From: Marinobacterium_D sp050908845 | GTDB taxonomy: Bacteria > Pseudomonadota > Gammaproteobacteria > Pseudomonadales > Balneatricaceae | NCBI RefSeq assembly: GCF_050908845.1 | Contig: NZ_CP194171.1 | Coordinates: 2,604,001-2,668,000 of the forward strand | Direction of reading: 5' to 3' | DNA: 64,000 nt | In this document: positions 55,097-64,000 of the stretch, piece after piece | Layout: every line of letters begins with the position of its first letter | How positions within the stretch are numbered: position 1 is the stretch's first letter | Made by a program: the position numbers and the translations under genes | The notes under the pieces: generated by a model | What the model was told of the DNA's origin: nothing | Seen by the model: only the letters and a program-made list of their open reading frames with translations | Database searches by the model: none

Positions 55097-55669
55097 ATGA
55101 GCCTACAAGCCGAAGCCGATCAACTACAGATGCTCAAGGCGCTGGAACAGAAAAAGCAGGACCAGCAATCGCGCAAGTCACAGCAGGAAGAGATTATCTA
55201 CCACCAGCGTGCCACCTTCCGCGTCGATAACGAGCTTTACGGCATCGACGTCATGCAGGTTAAAGAGGTACTCAGGTACAGTGAGATCACACCGGTTCCC
55301 GGTGCAGATGCGTCTATCCTCGGCATCATCAATCTGCGCGGTAACGTGGTCACCGTCATCGATACCCGCCAACTGTTCCGCCTGCCCCCGGCCCAGCCCG
55401 ACGACGAAACCCGCGTCATCGTCGTTGAATTCAACGAGTCCGAGGTGATCGGTCTGGTGGTCGACAGTGTCGACGAAGTACTCAGCCTGCCGCAAAGCGA
55501 AGTGGATCGCGCGCCCAACGCGTCGGGCGACGAAACCAGCAAACGCTTCGTTCAGGGTGTCTGCTACCACAACGGCATGCTGATTATTCTGCTGGACCTG
55601 AGCAAGATGCTGCTCTCGATCACTCCCGCTGACGATGAGGATATCGTTGCATCCTCAGGGGCGCTCTAA
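55097..55669 (+). CDS. cheW: Chemotaxis coupling protein CheW
   Basis: A 190-residue protein with one CheW domain at residues about 36-175. Marks are FRVDNELYGIDVMQVKEVLR, ITPVPGADASILGIINLRGNVVTVID and VDSVDEVL. It couples chemoreceptors to CheA. The first 35 residues are charged and Gln/Lys-rich (EQKKQDQQSRKSQQEE), longer than in classical CheW and probably coiled-coil. No other chemotaxis genes are adjacent, so it may be a secondary CheW. A terminator follows. Confidence 0.92.
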   Translation: MSLQAEADQLQMLKALEQKKQDQQSRKSQQEEIIYHQRATFRVDNELYGIDVMQVKEVLRYSEITPVPGADASILGIINLRGNVVTVIDTRQLFRLPPAQPDDETRVIVVEFNESEVIGLVVDSVDEVLSLPQSEVDRAPNASGDETSKRFVQGVCYHNGMLIILLDLSKMLLSITPADDEDIVASSGAL

Positions 55670-55729
55670 GCCTGCCAGTGCGCGGCCTTGCATGATCCCC
55701 TGCCGTTAGCAGGAACTCAGGTTACTAAC

Positions 55730-55765
55730 AAACCCCGATCATTTTGATTGGGGTTTTGTTTTTAT
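55730..55765 (+). terminator. Terminator after cheW
   Basis: Stem AAACCCCGATC/GATTGGGGTTT (one G.U pair) with loop ATTTT, then TTGTTTTTATC. Confidence 0.85.
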
Positions 55766-55854
55766 CGCCTCGTTAATAGGGCTGGGCGCAGTTGCAAGCC
55801 TGGCCTACATCAGGACTTGATCGTGGTGAGGACCTAGCCTGCTAGCATTACAAG

Positions 55855-55880
55855 AAGTCCCCGCACGGGAACGGGGACTT
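55855..55880 (-). terminator. Terminator after the RTX gene
   Basis: Perfect 9-bp arms AAGTCCCCG and CGGGGACTT with an 8-base loop, 50 bases past the RTX stop codon. Only a short T-rich tail follows on the minus strand. Confidence 0.6.
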
Positions 55881-55930
55881 TGTCAGCATTCTGAGGGACC
55901 GCAAGAGAGCCCCTCGATTAAAGTTAAATA

Positions 55931-58900
55931 TTATGCTGGAGAGTTAGCATGCCAGCTTGCCGCCAACACAGGTCGCAACTGATCCTTTACATCCTGGGGT
56001 ATTACTTCACCCACACCTGAGGGTGCATCGAAGGCAGCCATAGCTGACACAAGTCGTTCTATGTCTTCACCACAGGCACTGAAGTCACCGACATCTATCT
56101 CATCGATAGCATCATCATAGGTCTGCCAATCGTCGATTGTTACCTGCCCGTTACTGCCAACGAAGCTGACTAGCAGGTCATCACCCTGTTGGCGAAGCCA
56201 GATCTGATCTGTATCGAATCCACTTAGCGACAAGGTATCGTAACCGCTACTCTCCTTCTTGCCGGCTTCGATCTGGTCGTTACCGTCACCCTCCGTATAA
56301 TTGAAGGTGTCGTTTCCAAGACCGCCGGCCAACACGTCATCACCCCCTCCACCTGCCAGGATATCGTCACCCGCATCACCATGTAGCATATCGTTACCGA
56401 ATTCGCCCATCAGCAGGTCGGCTCCGTTCCCGCCATACAGAGTGTCATCCTGACCGCCGCCGAATAGCGTATCGCTGTCATTCTCACCGTGAAGAACATC
56501 CTTGCCGGAGCTACCGTAAAGCTGGTCTTCTTCGTTACCGCCATAGAGGATGTCATCCCCCTGTCCACCATACAGTTGATCGACTCCCTGCTGGCCAAAG
56601 AGCATATCGTTGCCGTTTTCGCCAAACAGCAGATCCTTGCCCTGGTCGCCTGAAACCATGTCATCCCCGCGGCCTCCATACACAATGTCATCGCCGCCAC
56701 GAGCGGCGATGGTATCGTCCGAGGAATAGCCTTGGATAAAATCAGCCCCCATGGTTGCTTCCAGCGTCAGGTCGATCACATCCTGTAAGGTCAGGACAGA
56801 GCCATCAGCAAAGCGGATCTCGTCCAGCGCAGTACTGCTAACTGCATCTCCGTTAAAGAAGCTCTTGACCTGAATGCTGTCGGTGTTGCGGTCGATGCTG
56901 ATAAACAGGTCGTTATCGACACGCATCAACCGGACCTTGCTGGGATTGACGGAACTGTCGAACTCGAGAACATCAACCGAGCCTCTGTCCCGGTTATCGA
57001 TGATGTCGTGCCCATCTCCCGACGCGAACAGGTAGGTATCGTTGCCACTACCGCCGTTTAAGACATCGTTCCCGGAACCGCCGATTAGAATGTCGTCGCC
57101 CGCCTCACCATAAAGCAGATCGTCATCCTCATCCCCGTGCAGGGTATCGCTGCCGCCCGCGCCATGAACGGTGTCGATACCGTTAAGTGCGCTAATAGTG
57201 TCATCGGACTCGAAGCCATACACTACGTCGTCAAGTTCAGTGACGTTGTAAAGCTTCTCAAGCTCATCGAGAGCTAATGTCTGGAGCGTTCCATCCTCCA
57301 GGGTAAATCGAACTTGTTCGATTCTGTTTCCGGAGGCGGCGTAGCTCTGGTAAGCCTTGACGACTCGGATCGTATCACCTGTCGCGTTGCCGTCGACGTC
57401 ATAGAGGTGAACTAGCAGGTCCTCACCTTCAGTACCTGTGCGCTCTATCTTCACCTGAGTGGCCTGGATACCACCAAGGAACTCAATTGTGTCGGTTCCT
57501 GCATTCTCGTAGATGACATCCTGTCCGTCACCAATTGAGAACTGGTAGAGGTCGTTGCCCGCACCACCGTAAACGGTGTCGTTGCCCTGAAGTGCATTGA
57601 ACGTATCATCAAGCTCGGTACCGTACAGGGTGTCATCCCCTTCGGTAACTTCTTGGTCGATGAGAGGAATGATATCGACCATCGTCAACGTAGAGCCATC
57701 CGAGAAACTGAAGGCTTCAATTGCGCCCTCACTAACACTGCCGTCGAAATCGAACACGTTATCGATCTGTATGCTGTCAGATGACGGGTTACCCTCTGCA
57801 TCCAGCACTGTGATGAACAGGGATGTGGCGTTACGCGAGTAGCTCAGCATCTCACTGGAAATGTCCACACCAAACGTTATCGAGTCTGAGCCCGAAGAGT
57901 CGTAAATCCGATCTGAGCCATCTCCTCTATTGAACAAATACACATCGTTGCCTTTCTTGCCATAAAGCACGTCATTTCCGATGCCACCGACAAGGAGATC
58001 TCCAGCAGATGTGCCTGATAAGATATCGTCTCCCACCGTACCTTCTACAAGGTTTTCAGCAATGAGAGGGGCAAGAGTTGCGTTTGATTTGAGTTGTGCG
58101 GCTGCCTTGCTCATCTGAGGATAAAATTCACCCAACCCAACCAGAACTCCATATACTCGACTGAGCGCCACGACCTCCCCGGACTCCGCTAATCCAACGA
58201 GATAATCAGTAAAGGCTCCCATTTCCTGGAAAAACTCCAGGGTATCCATATTGAATTCGACCTCAATCAGATCGAACACTTCTTTGAATGCCGACCCAGC
58301 CATTAGTTGAGCATAAATAAAACCTTTAAACTCCTCGTATTGAGAATTCAGTACTGGGGCCGCACGACCATGAGGGTTCGGGTCGCGCTCACCCCAGCAC
58401 CAAGTACCGAGGTAATTTCTCCCGGCCAAGGCTTCCAGCGTCTCCAGCTTTCGAGCATCGATAACATGCCCATAAATCCTGCTTGGATCGCGGCTATATG
58501 GGTCAATATCTGAAACACCCGCCCATTGGAAGATAATTCCATTGAGCATTGCTCGTCGTGAGGTATCGTCCGGAGCATCAACAAACTGTTGTACTAGCGA
58601 TTGAAGAACTTCATCGCGAGCCATAGCTTGACTAAGGTTGTGGAGATTACCGAAACCTTTCGCCTCTGGAAGAGCCTGAATCTCCTCGCTCAGTTCAAGT
58701 TTTTCAACAGTAATGCTATGACCGGCGTCGGTACCAAACCATACATCTGACAATGCTACGCTACTGCCGTCGACGGTGGTGGCAGTGCTCGTTTGTTTGA
58801 TCACGTTACCCTTACCATCTAATACCGACGTATTAACCCAGCTGGTTGAGAGTGACGATATACCAGCATCAGCCAAGGATAGGATTTCACCTTCGTCGAC

Positions 58901-60922
58901 TTTCCCATCTGAGTCTAGATCCTGCCAAACGTTGATTGTTGAGTAAGCGGCATCCAAGTGGTCAATTACAGAATCTGAGTTGTCGTCATATTGGGAAAGT
59001 GCAACGAATCCATTTGCAGCTGCATCACCGTTCGCAAGCTGAGTATTACTGCCGAATAGTTCGTTACCGCTGGAGATCTGACCGTCGCCATTTTTATCCA
59101 TGACTAAGATGCCATCATCCGATGCTACCCAGCCGGTGCGTTCAGCCACACCGTTACCGTCATGGTCAAAATAGATGTACTCTGTTTTTGCGAGTGTTTC
59201 GACCCCATCGCCGTCAAGATCTACGACCAACGGTGAGGTGATTTTTTCAGCTCCAGAGAAGTCAATTTTCTTATCAGAAGGATCTGTAGGTAATCCACAG
59301 TCTTCAGGATCTTCCTGGTCGGATACGTTATCGAGGACTCCAGACAGCTCCAAAACCCGTGCAGTCCATACTTGTGTAGTCTGGGTAACCAGCGCTTCAA
59401 GCGACGCTTTACGATCCTGATTATTTGAGGCTGCATCAGATTGAGTGCTGACTATATCGCCTCCGTTAAGCAGATTTTCGATCTGACGTTTTAATTCAGA
59501 CTCCCATGCATAGACTTTATCGCGTGATCCGGGGCAATTGACTTCAGTAAGCTCCTTGCTAGCTGCGTCTGAAATTTCCTGGAGAATATCACTGAAGACG
59601 GTTTCGAGTTTTTCTCTCGCGCTACTTTCCAGTGTTTCTTTTACATGCAGACTAGCTTGATCCGCTATCACCTGAGCTACTGTTTCAGCTTCTGCTTGAT
59701 ATGAAGCGCACTCATTATTCAGTTTATCGCTCAACTGTGCATTGTCTTCTTTGCTGTCAGCGGCTTTTTGAGCTTCTTGTTCTTGCTCTTCCTTTTTTGC
59801 CGCCAATTCGTTGTTGAGCTTTTCTGTATAACTGGAGTCATCTGACTCGTTTATTAACGCTAGCTCATTTCTAACATAAGATACAGTGTCATAACTGATG
59901 CTAGCATTGGCTTGATCAATATCGCTTGAAAACTGTTCAAGTAATTCTTGCTCGACATATTCCTCGATAGCAATATCGTATTGATGAATCAGATCAACAA
60001 ACGAGACTTGCAGCTTTCCTGCAACAATAGTATCAGTATCACCATTATAGCCAGTATACTCTTCTATTTTTTCTAAAAATTCTTCATTTGAATTTACAAC
60101 TTGCAACGAATCAATATACTGCTCATATTCCGTTAGGAGTAAATTTGCTTCTGTTACGACAGAATTCTGGGCTAACGAATAACTCTCTAGCAATCCAACT
60201 GATACATAATAGTCAGATGCTATAGCGGAAAGTTGTTCGGGAGAGACACCCAAAACCTCAGCTTCTTCACTTATGTAAGTGAGGTAGGTTTCATAAGACT
60301 CACTCTTTCTAGACTCCGCTTTGACTAAAAAGTCTTCGAGCATCTGAACTCGCTCGATATCGATTTGCTCCATTAAATCTTGTAACTCGGCCATCTCTGC
60401 TTCTGCTTCGGCTATCGCATTGGCATAAGCGGTCTCTGCATTCGGCAAGTATATTGACATGACCCCTGCAATTTGTGAGATTACATTAAGAGTAACTTGC
60501 ACTAGAAACTTGGGAAGAGCTACTGGTGGAACCACTTTCATAGAATCAGCAACTATGCCTGTAGCATTGCCGATAAAGGACGCAACTGTGTCAGGGCCAA
60601 GAGTGTTACCATTATCGTCATCTGTATATTGTACTAGCAATTTGTAAAAGTCATTGGCTAAAGCAGAATAGTTTGCCGAAGTACCAGTAAAGCTAACATA
60701 TTTTTTGATATATTCATTCGCTGGTATTGCATCAGAAAGCACTGCTACTACCTGTGCTATTGCTATGGCCTTATCAAGTGTAGTCGCATCTGAATTGTCT
60801 ATAGTCGCGTATAATCCTGCGATAGAGGTACTAATATTTGATCCGCTTAATATTTGGTTTGTAAATTGCTCAGCTGCGTCCTTTACATCATTAATATACT
60901 GAGACTTATCCGTGATAGCCAT
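55931..60922 (-). CDS. RTX calcium-binding protein secreted by type I system, FrpC-like
   Basis: A 1,663-residue protein. Residues 1-560 are helical and coiled-coil, with a hydrophobic stretch at about 131-160 (VPPVALPKFLVQVTLNVISQ). Near 565 comes VVDLDGDGVETL, then an EF-hand-like Ca2+ loop DKNGDGQISSGNELFG near 605, as in FrpA/FrpC-type proteins. RTX nonapeptides (GGxGxDxLx) start near 960, recur at 1,250-1,310 and form a dense array of about 14 units at 1,404-1,545. A Ca2+-binding-related domain (GNDTFNYTEGDGNDQIEAG ... FDTDQIWLRQQGDDLLVSF) precedes the C-terminus. AGGA precedes the ATG. It is the likely substrate of the adjacent exporter. The N-terminal 1.4 kb of DNA is clearly more AT-rich than the rest. 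Toxin, bacteriocin or adhesin function is undetermined. Confidence 0.93.
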   Translation of the reverse strand: MAITDKSQYINDVKDAAEQFTNQILSGSNISTSIAGLYATIDNSDATTLDKAIAIAQVVAVLSDAIPANEYIKKYVSFTGTSANYSALANDFYKLLVQYTDDDNGNTLGPDTVASFIGNATGIVADSMKVVPPVALPKFLVQVTLNVISQIAGVMSIYLPNAETAYANAIAEAEAEMAELQDLMEQIDIERVQMLEDFLVKAESRKSESYETYLTYISEEAEVLGVSPEQLSAIASDYYVSVGLLESYSLAQNSVVTEANLLLTEYEQYIDSLQVVNSNEEFLEKIEEYTGYNGDTDTIVAGKLQVSFVDLIHQYDIAIEEYVEQELLEQFSSDIDQANASISYDTVSYVRNELALINESDDSSYTEKLNNELAAKKEEQEQEAQKAADSKEDNAQLSDKLNNECASYQAEAETVAQVIADQASLHVKETLESSAREKLETVFSDILQEISDAASKELTEVNCPGSRDKVYAWESELKRQIENLLNGGDIVSTQSDAASNNQDRKASLEALVTQTTQVWTARVLELSGVLDNVSDQEDPEDCGLPTDPSDKKIDFSGAEKITSPLVVDLDGDGVETLAKTEYIYFDHDGNGVAERTGWVASDDGILVMDKNGDGQISSGNELFGSNTQLANGDAAANGFVALSQYDDNSDSVIDHLDAAYSTINVWQDLDSDGKVDEGEILSLADAGISSLSTSWVNTSVLDGKGNVIKQTSTATTVDGSSVALSDVWFGTDAGHSITVEKLELSEEIQALPEAKGFGNLHNLSQAMARDEVLQSLVQQFVDAPDDTSRRAMLNGIIFQWAGVSDIDPYSRDPSRIYGHVIDARKLETLEALAGRNYLGTWCWGERDPNPHGRAAPVLNSQYEEFKGFIYAQLMAGSAFKEVFDLIEVEFNMDTLEFFQEMGAFTDYLVGLAESGEVVALSRVYGVLVGLGEFYPQMSKAAAQLKSNATLAPLIAENLVEGTVGDDILSGTSAGDLLVGGIGNDVLYGKKGNDVYLFNRGDGSDRIYDSSGSDSITFGVDISSEMLSYSRNATSLFITVLDAEGNPSSDSIQIDNVFDFDGSVSEGAIEAFSFSDGSTLTMVDIIPLIDQEVTEGDDTLYGTELDDTFNALQGNDTVYGGAGNDLYQFSIGDGQDVIYENAGTDTIEFLGGIQATQVKIERTGTEGEDLLVHLYDVDGNATGDTIRVVKAYQSYAASGNRIEQVRFTLEDGTLQTLALDELEKLYNVTELDDVVYGFESDDTISALNGIDTVHGAGGSDTLHGDEDDDLLYGEAGDDILIGGSGNDVLNGGSGNDTYLFASGDGHDIIDNRDRGSVDVLEFDSSVNPSKVRLMRVDNDLFISIDRNTDSIQVKSFFNGDAVSSTALDEIRFADGSVLTLQDVIDLTLEATMGADFIQGYSSDDTIAARGGDDIVYGGRGDDMVSGDQGKDLLFGENGNDMLFGQQGVDQLYGGQGDDILYGGNEEDQLYGSSGKDVLHGENDSDTLFGGGQDDTLYGGNGADLLMGEFGNDMLHGDAGDDILAGGGGDDVLAGGLGNDTFNYTEGDGNDQIEAGKKESSGYDTLSLSGFDTDQIWLRQQGDDLLVSFVGSNGQVTIDDWQTYDDAIDEIDVGDFSACGEDIERLVSAMAAFDAPSGVGEVIPQDVKDQLRPVLAASWHANSPA

Positions 60923-60931
60923 TTATAATCC

Positions 60932-61504
60932 TCATCCGTTAGTTTTTAAAAGGTAAAACTTCCTTATAATCAAATAAGAAAAATGTCCTAAAATAAACAT
61001 TACTCCTATAAAAAAGTATCGATAGTTAATAAGCGCATACAAAACATACCTTTCCTTAAGGGTTTCTAAGGTTTTACGGTAATCAAATATTTCAACATCA
61101 TCTTTATTTCTAAACCCTATAACAGCTCTACATTCCCAGTTAAACCGTTCCCAATATGAGTGCTCAAAAAACCATGACATTATTTTTTCAAAGCAAGTTG
61201 AATACCATCCTATTTTCATTTCTGGATTTTTATTGACTATATTTTTAATTTTTACTTTATTCTTACTGATCAATTCTGTGATAAACTTTTGATAATTACC
61301 ATTGCTATCAAGAGCCTTAATATATGGCGTTTCATATCTTCCACTTGCGCCACTATATTGAATATTACTCATTAAATCCCAATTTATAAGATTTGTTTTT
61401 ACTTCATATGGAAAATAGTTGTTGCCGAATAAAACTTGAAATAAGATTAGAAACAATCCAACAAAAAAATATCTGCTTTGTAAGTTTTTTTTCAAAAAAT
61501 TCAT
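60932..61504 (-). CDS. Two-helix AT-rich membrane protein in the type I secretion locus
   Basis: A 190-residue protein I do not recognise. Two hydrophobic helices lie at about residues 11-29 (RYFFVGLFLILFQVLFG) and 163-184 (YRYFFIGVMFILGHFSYLII), with a hydrophilic region of about 130 residues between them that contains two Cys and many aromatic residues. The ATG at 61504 overlaps the HlyD stop (TGATG) and is preceded by GAGGAAAGG, so it is translationally coupled to the adaptor. The GTG one codon upstream is a weaker choice. It is AT-rich, with Lys/Asn/Ile/Phe-rich codon use unlike the neighbours. Candidate immunity protein or secretion accessory (inference). Confidence 0.75.
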   Translation of the reverse strand: MNFLKKNLQSRYFFVGLFLILFQVLFGNNYFPYEVKTNLINWDLMSNIQYSGASGRYETPYIKALDSNGNYQKFITELISKNKVKIKNIVNKNPEMKIGWYSTCFEKIMSWFFEHSYWERFNWECRAVIGFRNKDDVEIFDYRKTLETLKERYVLYALINYRYFFIGVMFILGHFSYLIIRKFYLLKTNG

Positions 61505-62916
61505 CACCTTTCCTCGACGCTATCCATCTTGTATCTTAGTAATGGTGTTAGAATATATTCGATTAAAAGCCTTTTGCCTGTTTTAACCTCAACACTCACG
61601 CTCATGCCTGGGACAAGAGCAACCTTCTTACCTTCCACATTGAGATGTGCGTTTTCCATTTTTATGTTGGTTTTATAAATAAGCCCCTGCTGATCATTTG
61701 CTATCGCATCAGCAGAGATTTTGTTTATAGTTCCGTCAATGATTCCGTATTTCGTAAATGGGAATGTATGAACCTTTATCTCAGCGGGCTGTAATTTCTG
61801 GACAAACCCGATATCCTTGTTTTCAATCCAAGCTTCAACAAACAGCGCTTGATTCTCCGGCACGATCTTCATCAGTTCCTGTGCCGAGGTAACTACCCCT
61901 CCAACCGTATGGATTGCCAAGTCCTGAACAACACCATCAACAGGTGATTTCAGCATCTGCTTTTGCTTTAGATCCTTAGCCTTCCTTAGCTCCTCTTTGA
62001 TGCTTAAGAACTCTCTATCCAACTGAACAAGTTGCTGGAGATAATCGGCATGTATCTGGGCCTGAAGCGACTGCTGCTGATGTTTTATATCTTCTATATG
62101 AGCGATTAATTGCTCTTGTTGAGCTTTGGCACCAGCAAGATCCTGCTGCTGTTCAATTCGTTCCTGCTCTAATTCAAGGTATTGAACGCGGGCCGCCAGT
62201 TTCTTATCCAGCAGTGACTTGAGTGCATCCACTCGCTGAGTAATAAGTGGTAAGGTCCCGCTTAGCTTGTCGATGAGCGCATGATTGACTTTCAGCTCTG
62301 CTCGCTTGTCCAGAATTTGCTGATCTAACTGTTCGTATTGAGCGCGAAAGGACAGCTGTTGTTGGGTGAGTAAAATTTGTTGATGACGAAATTGCTGGTC
62401 ACTTGAGCCAATAGGACGATCACTTTCGTCGATCCCAATGGGTTCTGTGGTGATCTCGTTGGAGAAGAGGTCTACGTATCGGGAAAGCTGCTCTAAACGC
62501 AGGTAGTTGAGCCGATTCTGAATGCTTTCTTGAGTGAGTCGTCTTTCATCTGCGGCCGTCTGGGCTTGATCAAGTATGACCAATGGATCGCCCGCTTTGA
62601 CTAGCTGTCCTTCACTGACGAGTATTTTCGAGACTACGCCCAGCTCATAAGGCTGAATCGTCTTGACCTGCCCTGAGGGCACAATCTTGCCTTCTGCGGT
62701 TGCAACTATGTCAACCTCCCCAACGCAGGCCCAGATAACGCCTATGCTAAACAGCGCCAAAAGTGCCCACGCAGTCACTCTTGATGCGGGGTGCGGCGGA
62801 CGCTCCCGGATCTCCAGTGCGGCTGGTAGAAAGTCTACCGCACGCTGGGGAACACGTTTATCGCCCAACCGAGCGCGAGCATGCCACTTTTCACTTATCC
62901 ACTTAAACAGATCCAT
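61504..62916 (-). CDS. HlyD family type I secretion membrane-fusion adaptor
   Basis: A 470-residue adaptor: cytoplasmic N-terminus (about 1-47), one membrane helix (48-66), a lipoyl/barrel part (VDIVATAEGKIVPSGQVKTIQP), long coiled-coil hairpins (about 120-330, rich in Gln/Glu/Leu), and a C-terminal barrel (PETQALFVEAWIENKDIGFVQ; AEIKVHTFPFTKYG). The length and layout match HlyD/LapC. It links the ABC exporter to TolC. It starts 18 bases after the ABC gene's stop, and its stop overlaps the start of the next gene by one base. Confidence 0.95.
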   Translation of the reverse strand: MDLFKWISEKWHARARLGDKRVPQRAVDFLPAALEIRERPPHPASRVTAWALLALFSIGVIWACVGEVDIVATAEGKIVPSGQVKTIQPYELGVVSKILVSEGQLVKAGDPLVILDQAQTAADERRLTQESIQNRLNYLRLEQLSRYVDLFSNEITTEPIGIDESDRPIGSSDQQFRHQQILLTQQQLSFRAQYEQLDQQILDKRAELKVNHALIDKLSGTLPLITQRVDALKSLLDKKLAARVQYLELEQERIEQQQDLAGAKAQQEQLIAHIEDIKHQQQSLQAQIHADYLQQLVQLDREFLSIKEELRKAKDLKQKQMLKSPVDGVVQDLAIHTVGGVVTSAQELMKIVPENQALFVEAWIENKDIGFVQKLQPAEIKVHTFPFTKYGIIDGTINKISADAIANDQQGLIYKTNIKMENAHLNVEGKKVALVPGMSVSVEVKTGKRLLIEYILTPLLRYKMDSVEER

Positions 62917-62934
62917 CTGCCTTTGCGCGTCCTT

Positions 62935-64000
62935 CTATTTGGCCGTAGATCCCTCTCGCAACTGGGGCTCCGGTCGAGAATTAGAGGGTCTAACTCCGTT
63001 CTGTAATTGATAAAGAGAGTAGTAACTGCCTCCCTGACTCACCAGCTCATCATGACTACCGTTTTCGATAATCCGACCCTTCTCCATAACCAGAATGCGG
63101 TCGCACTGGCGCACCGTACTCAGACGGTGAGCGATGATGAATACCGTGCGGTTTCGGCAAATCGCGGCCATGTTTTCCTGGATGATGCGCTCAGATTCAT
63201 AATCGAGCGCACTGGTCGCTTCATCGAAGATCAGGATTCGTGGATTGGTAATTAGGGCACGTGCAATGGCGATGCGCTGTCGCTGGCCACCGGATAGATT
63301 GCATCCAAGCTCGCCCACCGAATTATCGTAGCCTTCGGGCAGTTCAAGAATGAAGTCGTGTGCTCCGGCGAGTTTCGCAGCTTGAACAACCTGCTCCATT
63401 GGTAAGCCGGGATTACTTAGCGCAATGTTCTCTCGAACACTTCGGTTGAAGAGGAAGTTTTCCTGCAACACAACACCAATATTTCGACGTAACCAGGCTG
63501 TGTCGACCATGGCGAGATCCACACCATCCACAAGTACACGGCCCGCCTCAGGTACGTACATGCGCTGTATCAGCTTGGCCAGGGTGCTTTTGCCGGATCC
63601 GGATCGCCCGACGATACCGATGACCTCTCCAGGATCGACCTGTAGTGAGATGTCGTTGAGGATACGTGGGCCATCTGGACGATAGCGAAAGTGGATGTGC
63701 TCGAAATTCACCTTCCCTTCCAGAGAAGGCAAGGTACTGCGATTGGGATTATATCCAGGCTCTGTTGGTGTATTGAGAATATCCCCTAATCGTTTGACCG
63801 AAATCCCAGCTTGCTGGAAATCCTGCCATAGCTGCACAAGCTTTAATATCGGAGCAGATACCCGTCCAGCAATCATGTTGAAGGCGATTAACTGCCCGAC
63901 CGTTAAAGCGCCATCTATGACCAAATGCGCGCCATACCAAATGATGAGAACCGTGGTGATTTTGTTGATGAAGCCAGCAACTTGATTAGCGATATTGTTT
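62935..64000 (-). CDS. Type I secretion ABC exporter, HlyB family (5' end outside window)
   Basis: 354 residues of the C-terminal part are in the window; the frame runs off the right edge, reading through NNIANQVAGFINK, VLIIWYGAHLVIDG and TVGQLIAFNMIAGRVSAPIL, the last transmembrane helices of an HlyB/LapB-type exporter. The ATPase domain has Walker A GRSGSGKST, the signature LSGGQRQRIAIARAL, Walker B ILIFDEATSALD and the H-loop IIAHRLSTV. It powers export of the RTX protein. Whether it has an N-terminal C39-peptidase or C39-like domain is not visible here. It is the first gene seen of the locus. Confidence 0.95.
   Translation of the reverse strand, partial: NNIANQVAGFINKITTVLIIWYGAHLVIDGALTVGQLIAFNMIAGRVSAPILKLVQLWQDFQQAGISVKRLGDILNTPTEPGYNPNRSTLPSLEGKVNFEHIHFRYRPDGPRILNDISLQVDPGEVIGIVGRSGSGKSTLAKLIQRMYVPEAGRVLVDGVDLAMVDTAWLRRNIGVVLQENFLFNRSVRENIALSNPGLPMEQVVQAAKLAGAHDFILELPEGYDNSVGELGCNLSGGQRQRIAIARALITNPRILIFDEATSALDYESERIIQENMAAICRNRTVFIIAHRLSTVRQCDRILVMEKGRIIENGSHDELVSQGGSYYSLYQLQNGVRPSNSRPEPQLREGSTAK

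Overview
The window looks like chromosomal DNA of a marine Gammaproteobacterium, most likely of the Oceanospirillales/Marinobacterium type. This is inferred from gene content: a complete tusDCB-tusE block, sbcDC, the uvrC-pgsA-tRNA(Gly,Cys,Leu) order seen in pseudomonad relatives, a TRAP-type binding protein, many LysR regulators and giant secreted proteins. No rRNA, CRISPR array, prophage or insertion sequence was seen.

Layout. (1) 1-16275, minus strand: a single reading frame of more than 5,400 codons that runs off the left edge. It encodes a giant repetitive surface protein with an N-terminal LEPR-XLL motif, and it includes an internal tandem repeat of about 720 bp. (2) 16.7-37 kb: an accessory region of small redox and electrophile-handling enzymes: SDR, cupins, RibD-like reductase, F420-type NADP reductase, carboxymuconolactone-decarboxylase-like proteins, Old Yellow Enzyme, LLM flavin monooxygenase and an NTF2-like protein. 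These are interleaved with LysR, GlxA/AraC and MarR regulators. The region also holds NnrU, a TrmH-like RNA methyltransferase, a class II aldolase, a solitary TRAP binding protein, a Rieske oxygenase, a ParS/MbcA-like orphan antitoxin and a tail-anchored acidic protein. Two near-identical 29-30 codon genes (22228-22317 and 28189-28281), each with its own leader, strong ribosome binding site and terminator, are the most novel item I found. (3) 38-55.7 kb: mostly housekeeping genes: zinc alcohol dehydrogenase, sbcC/sbcD, tRNA-Leu/Cys/Gly, pgsA, uvrC, a DUF1853 protein, an EamA transporter, a 46-residue membrane protein, a 3-hydroxyisobutyrate-dehydrogenase-like enzyme, a TlpA-like thioredoxin, mtnN, truC, tRNA-Ser, a YccA/BI-1 protein, tusDCBE and cheW. 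(4) 55.9-64 kb, minus strand: a type I secretion locus read right to left: ABC exporter (runs off the right edge), HlyD adaptor, an AT-rich two-helix membrane protein, and a 1,663-residue RTX protein.

How the genes work together. The type I exporter, the adaptor and the RTX protein form one secretion unit; the small membrane protein coupled to the adaptor could be an immunity or assembly factor. In the accessory region, two LysR/cupin/CMD sets with paralogous regulators suggest a duplicated response to a quinone- or electrophile-like signal. The MarR regulator, a palindrome with an embedded promoter, the Rieske oxygenase and the TRAP binding protein look like an aromatic-acid uptake and oxidation unit.

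All calls come from reading the sequence and the supplied translations. No database search was run, so family names rest on motif recognition and specific substrates are generally unknown.
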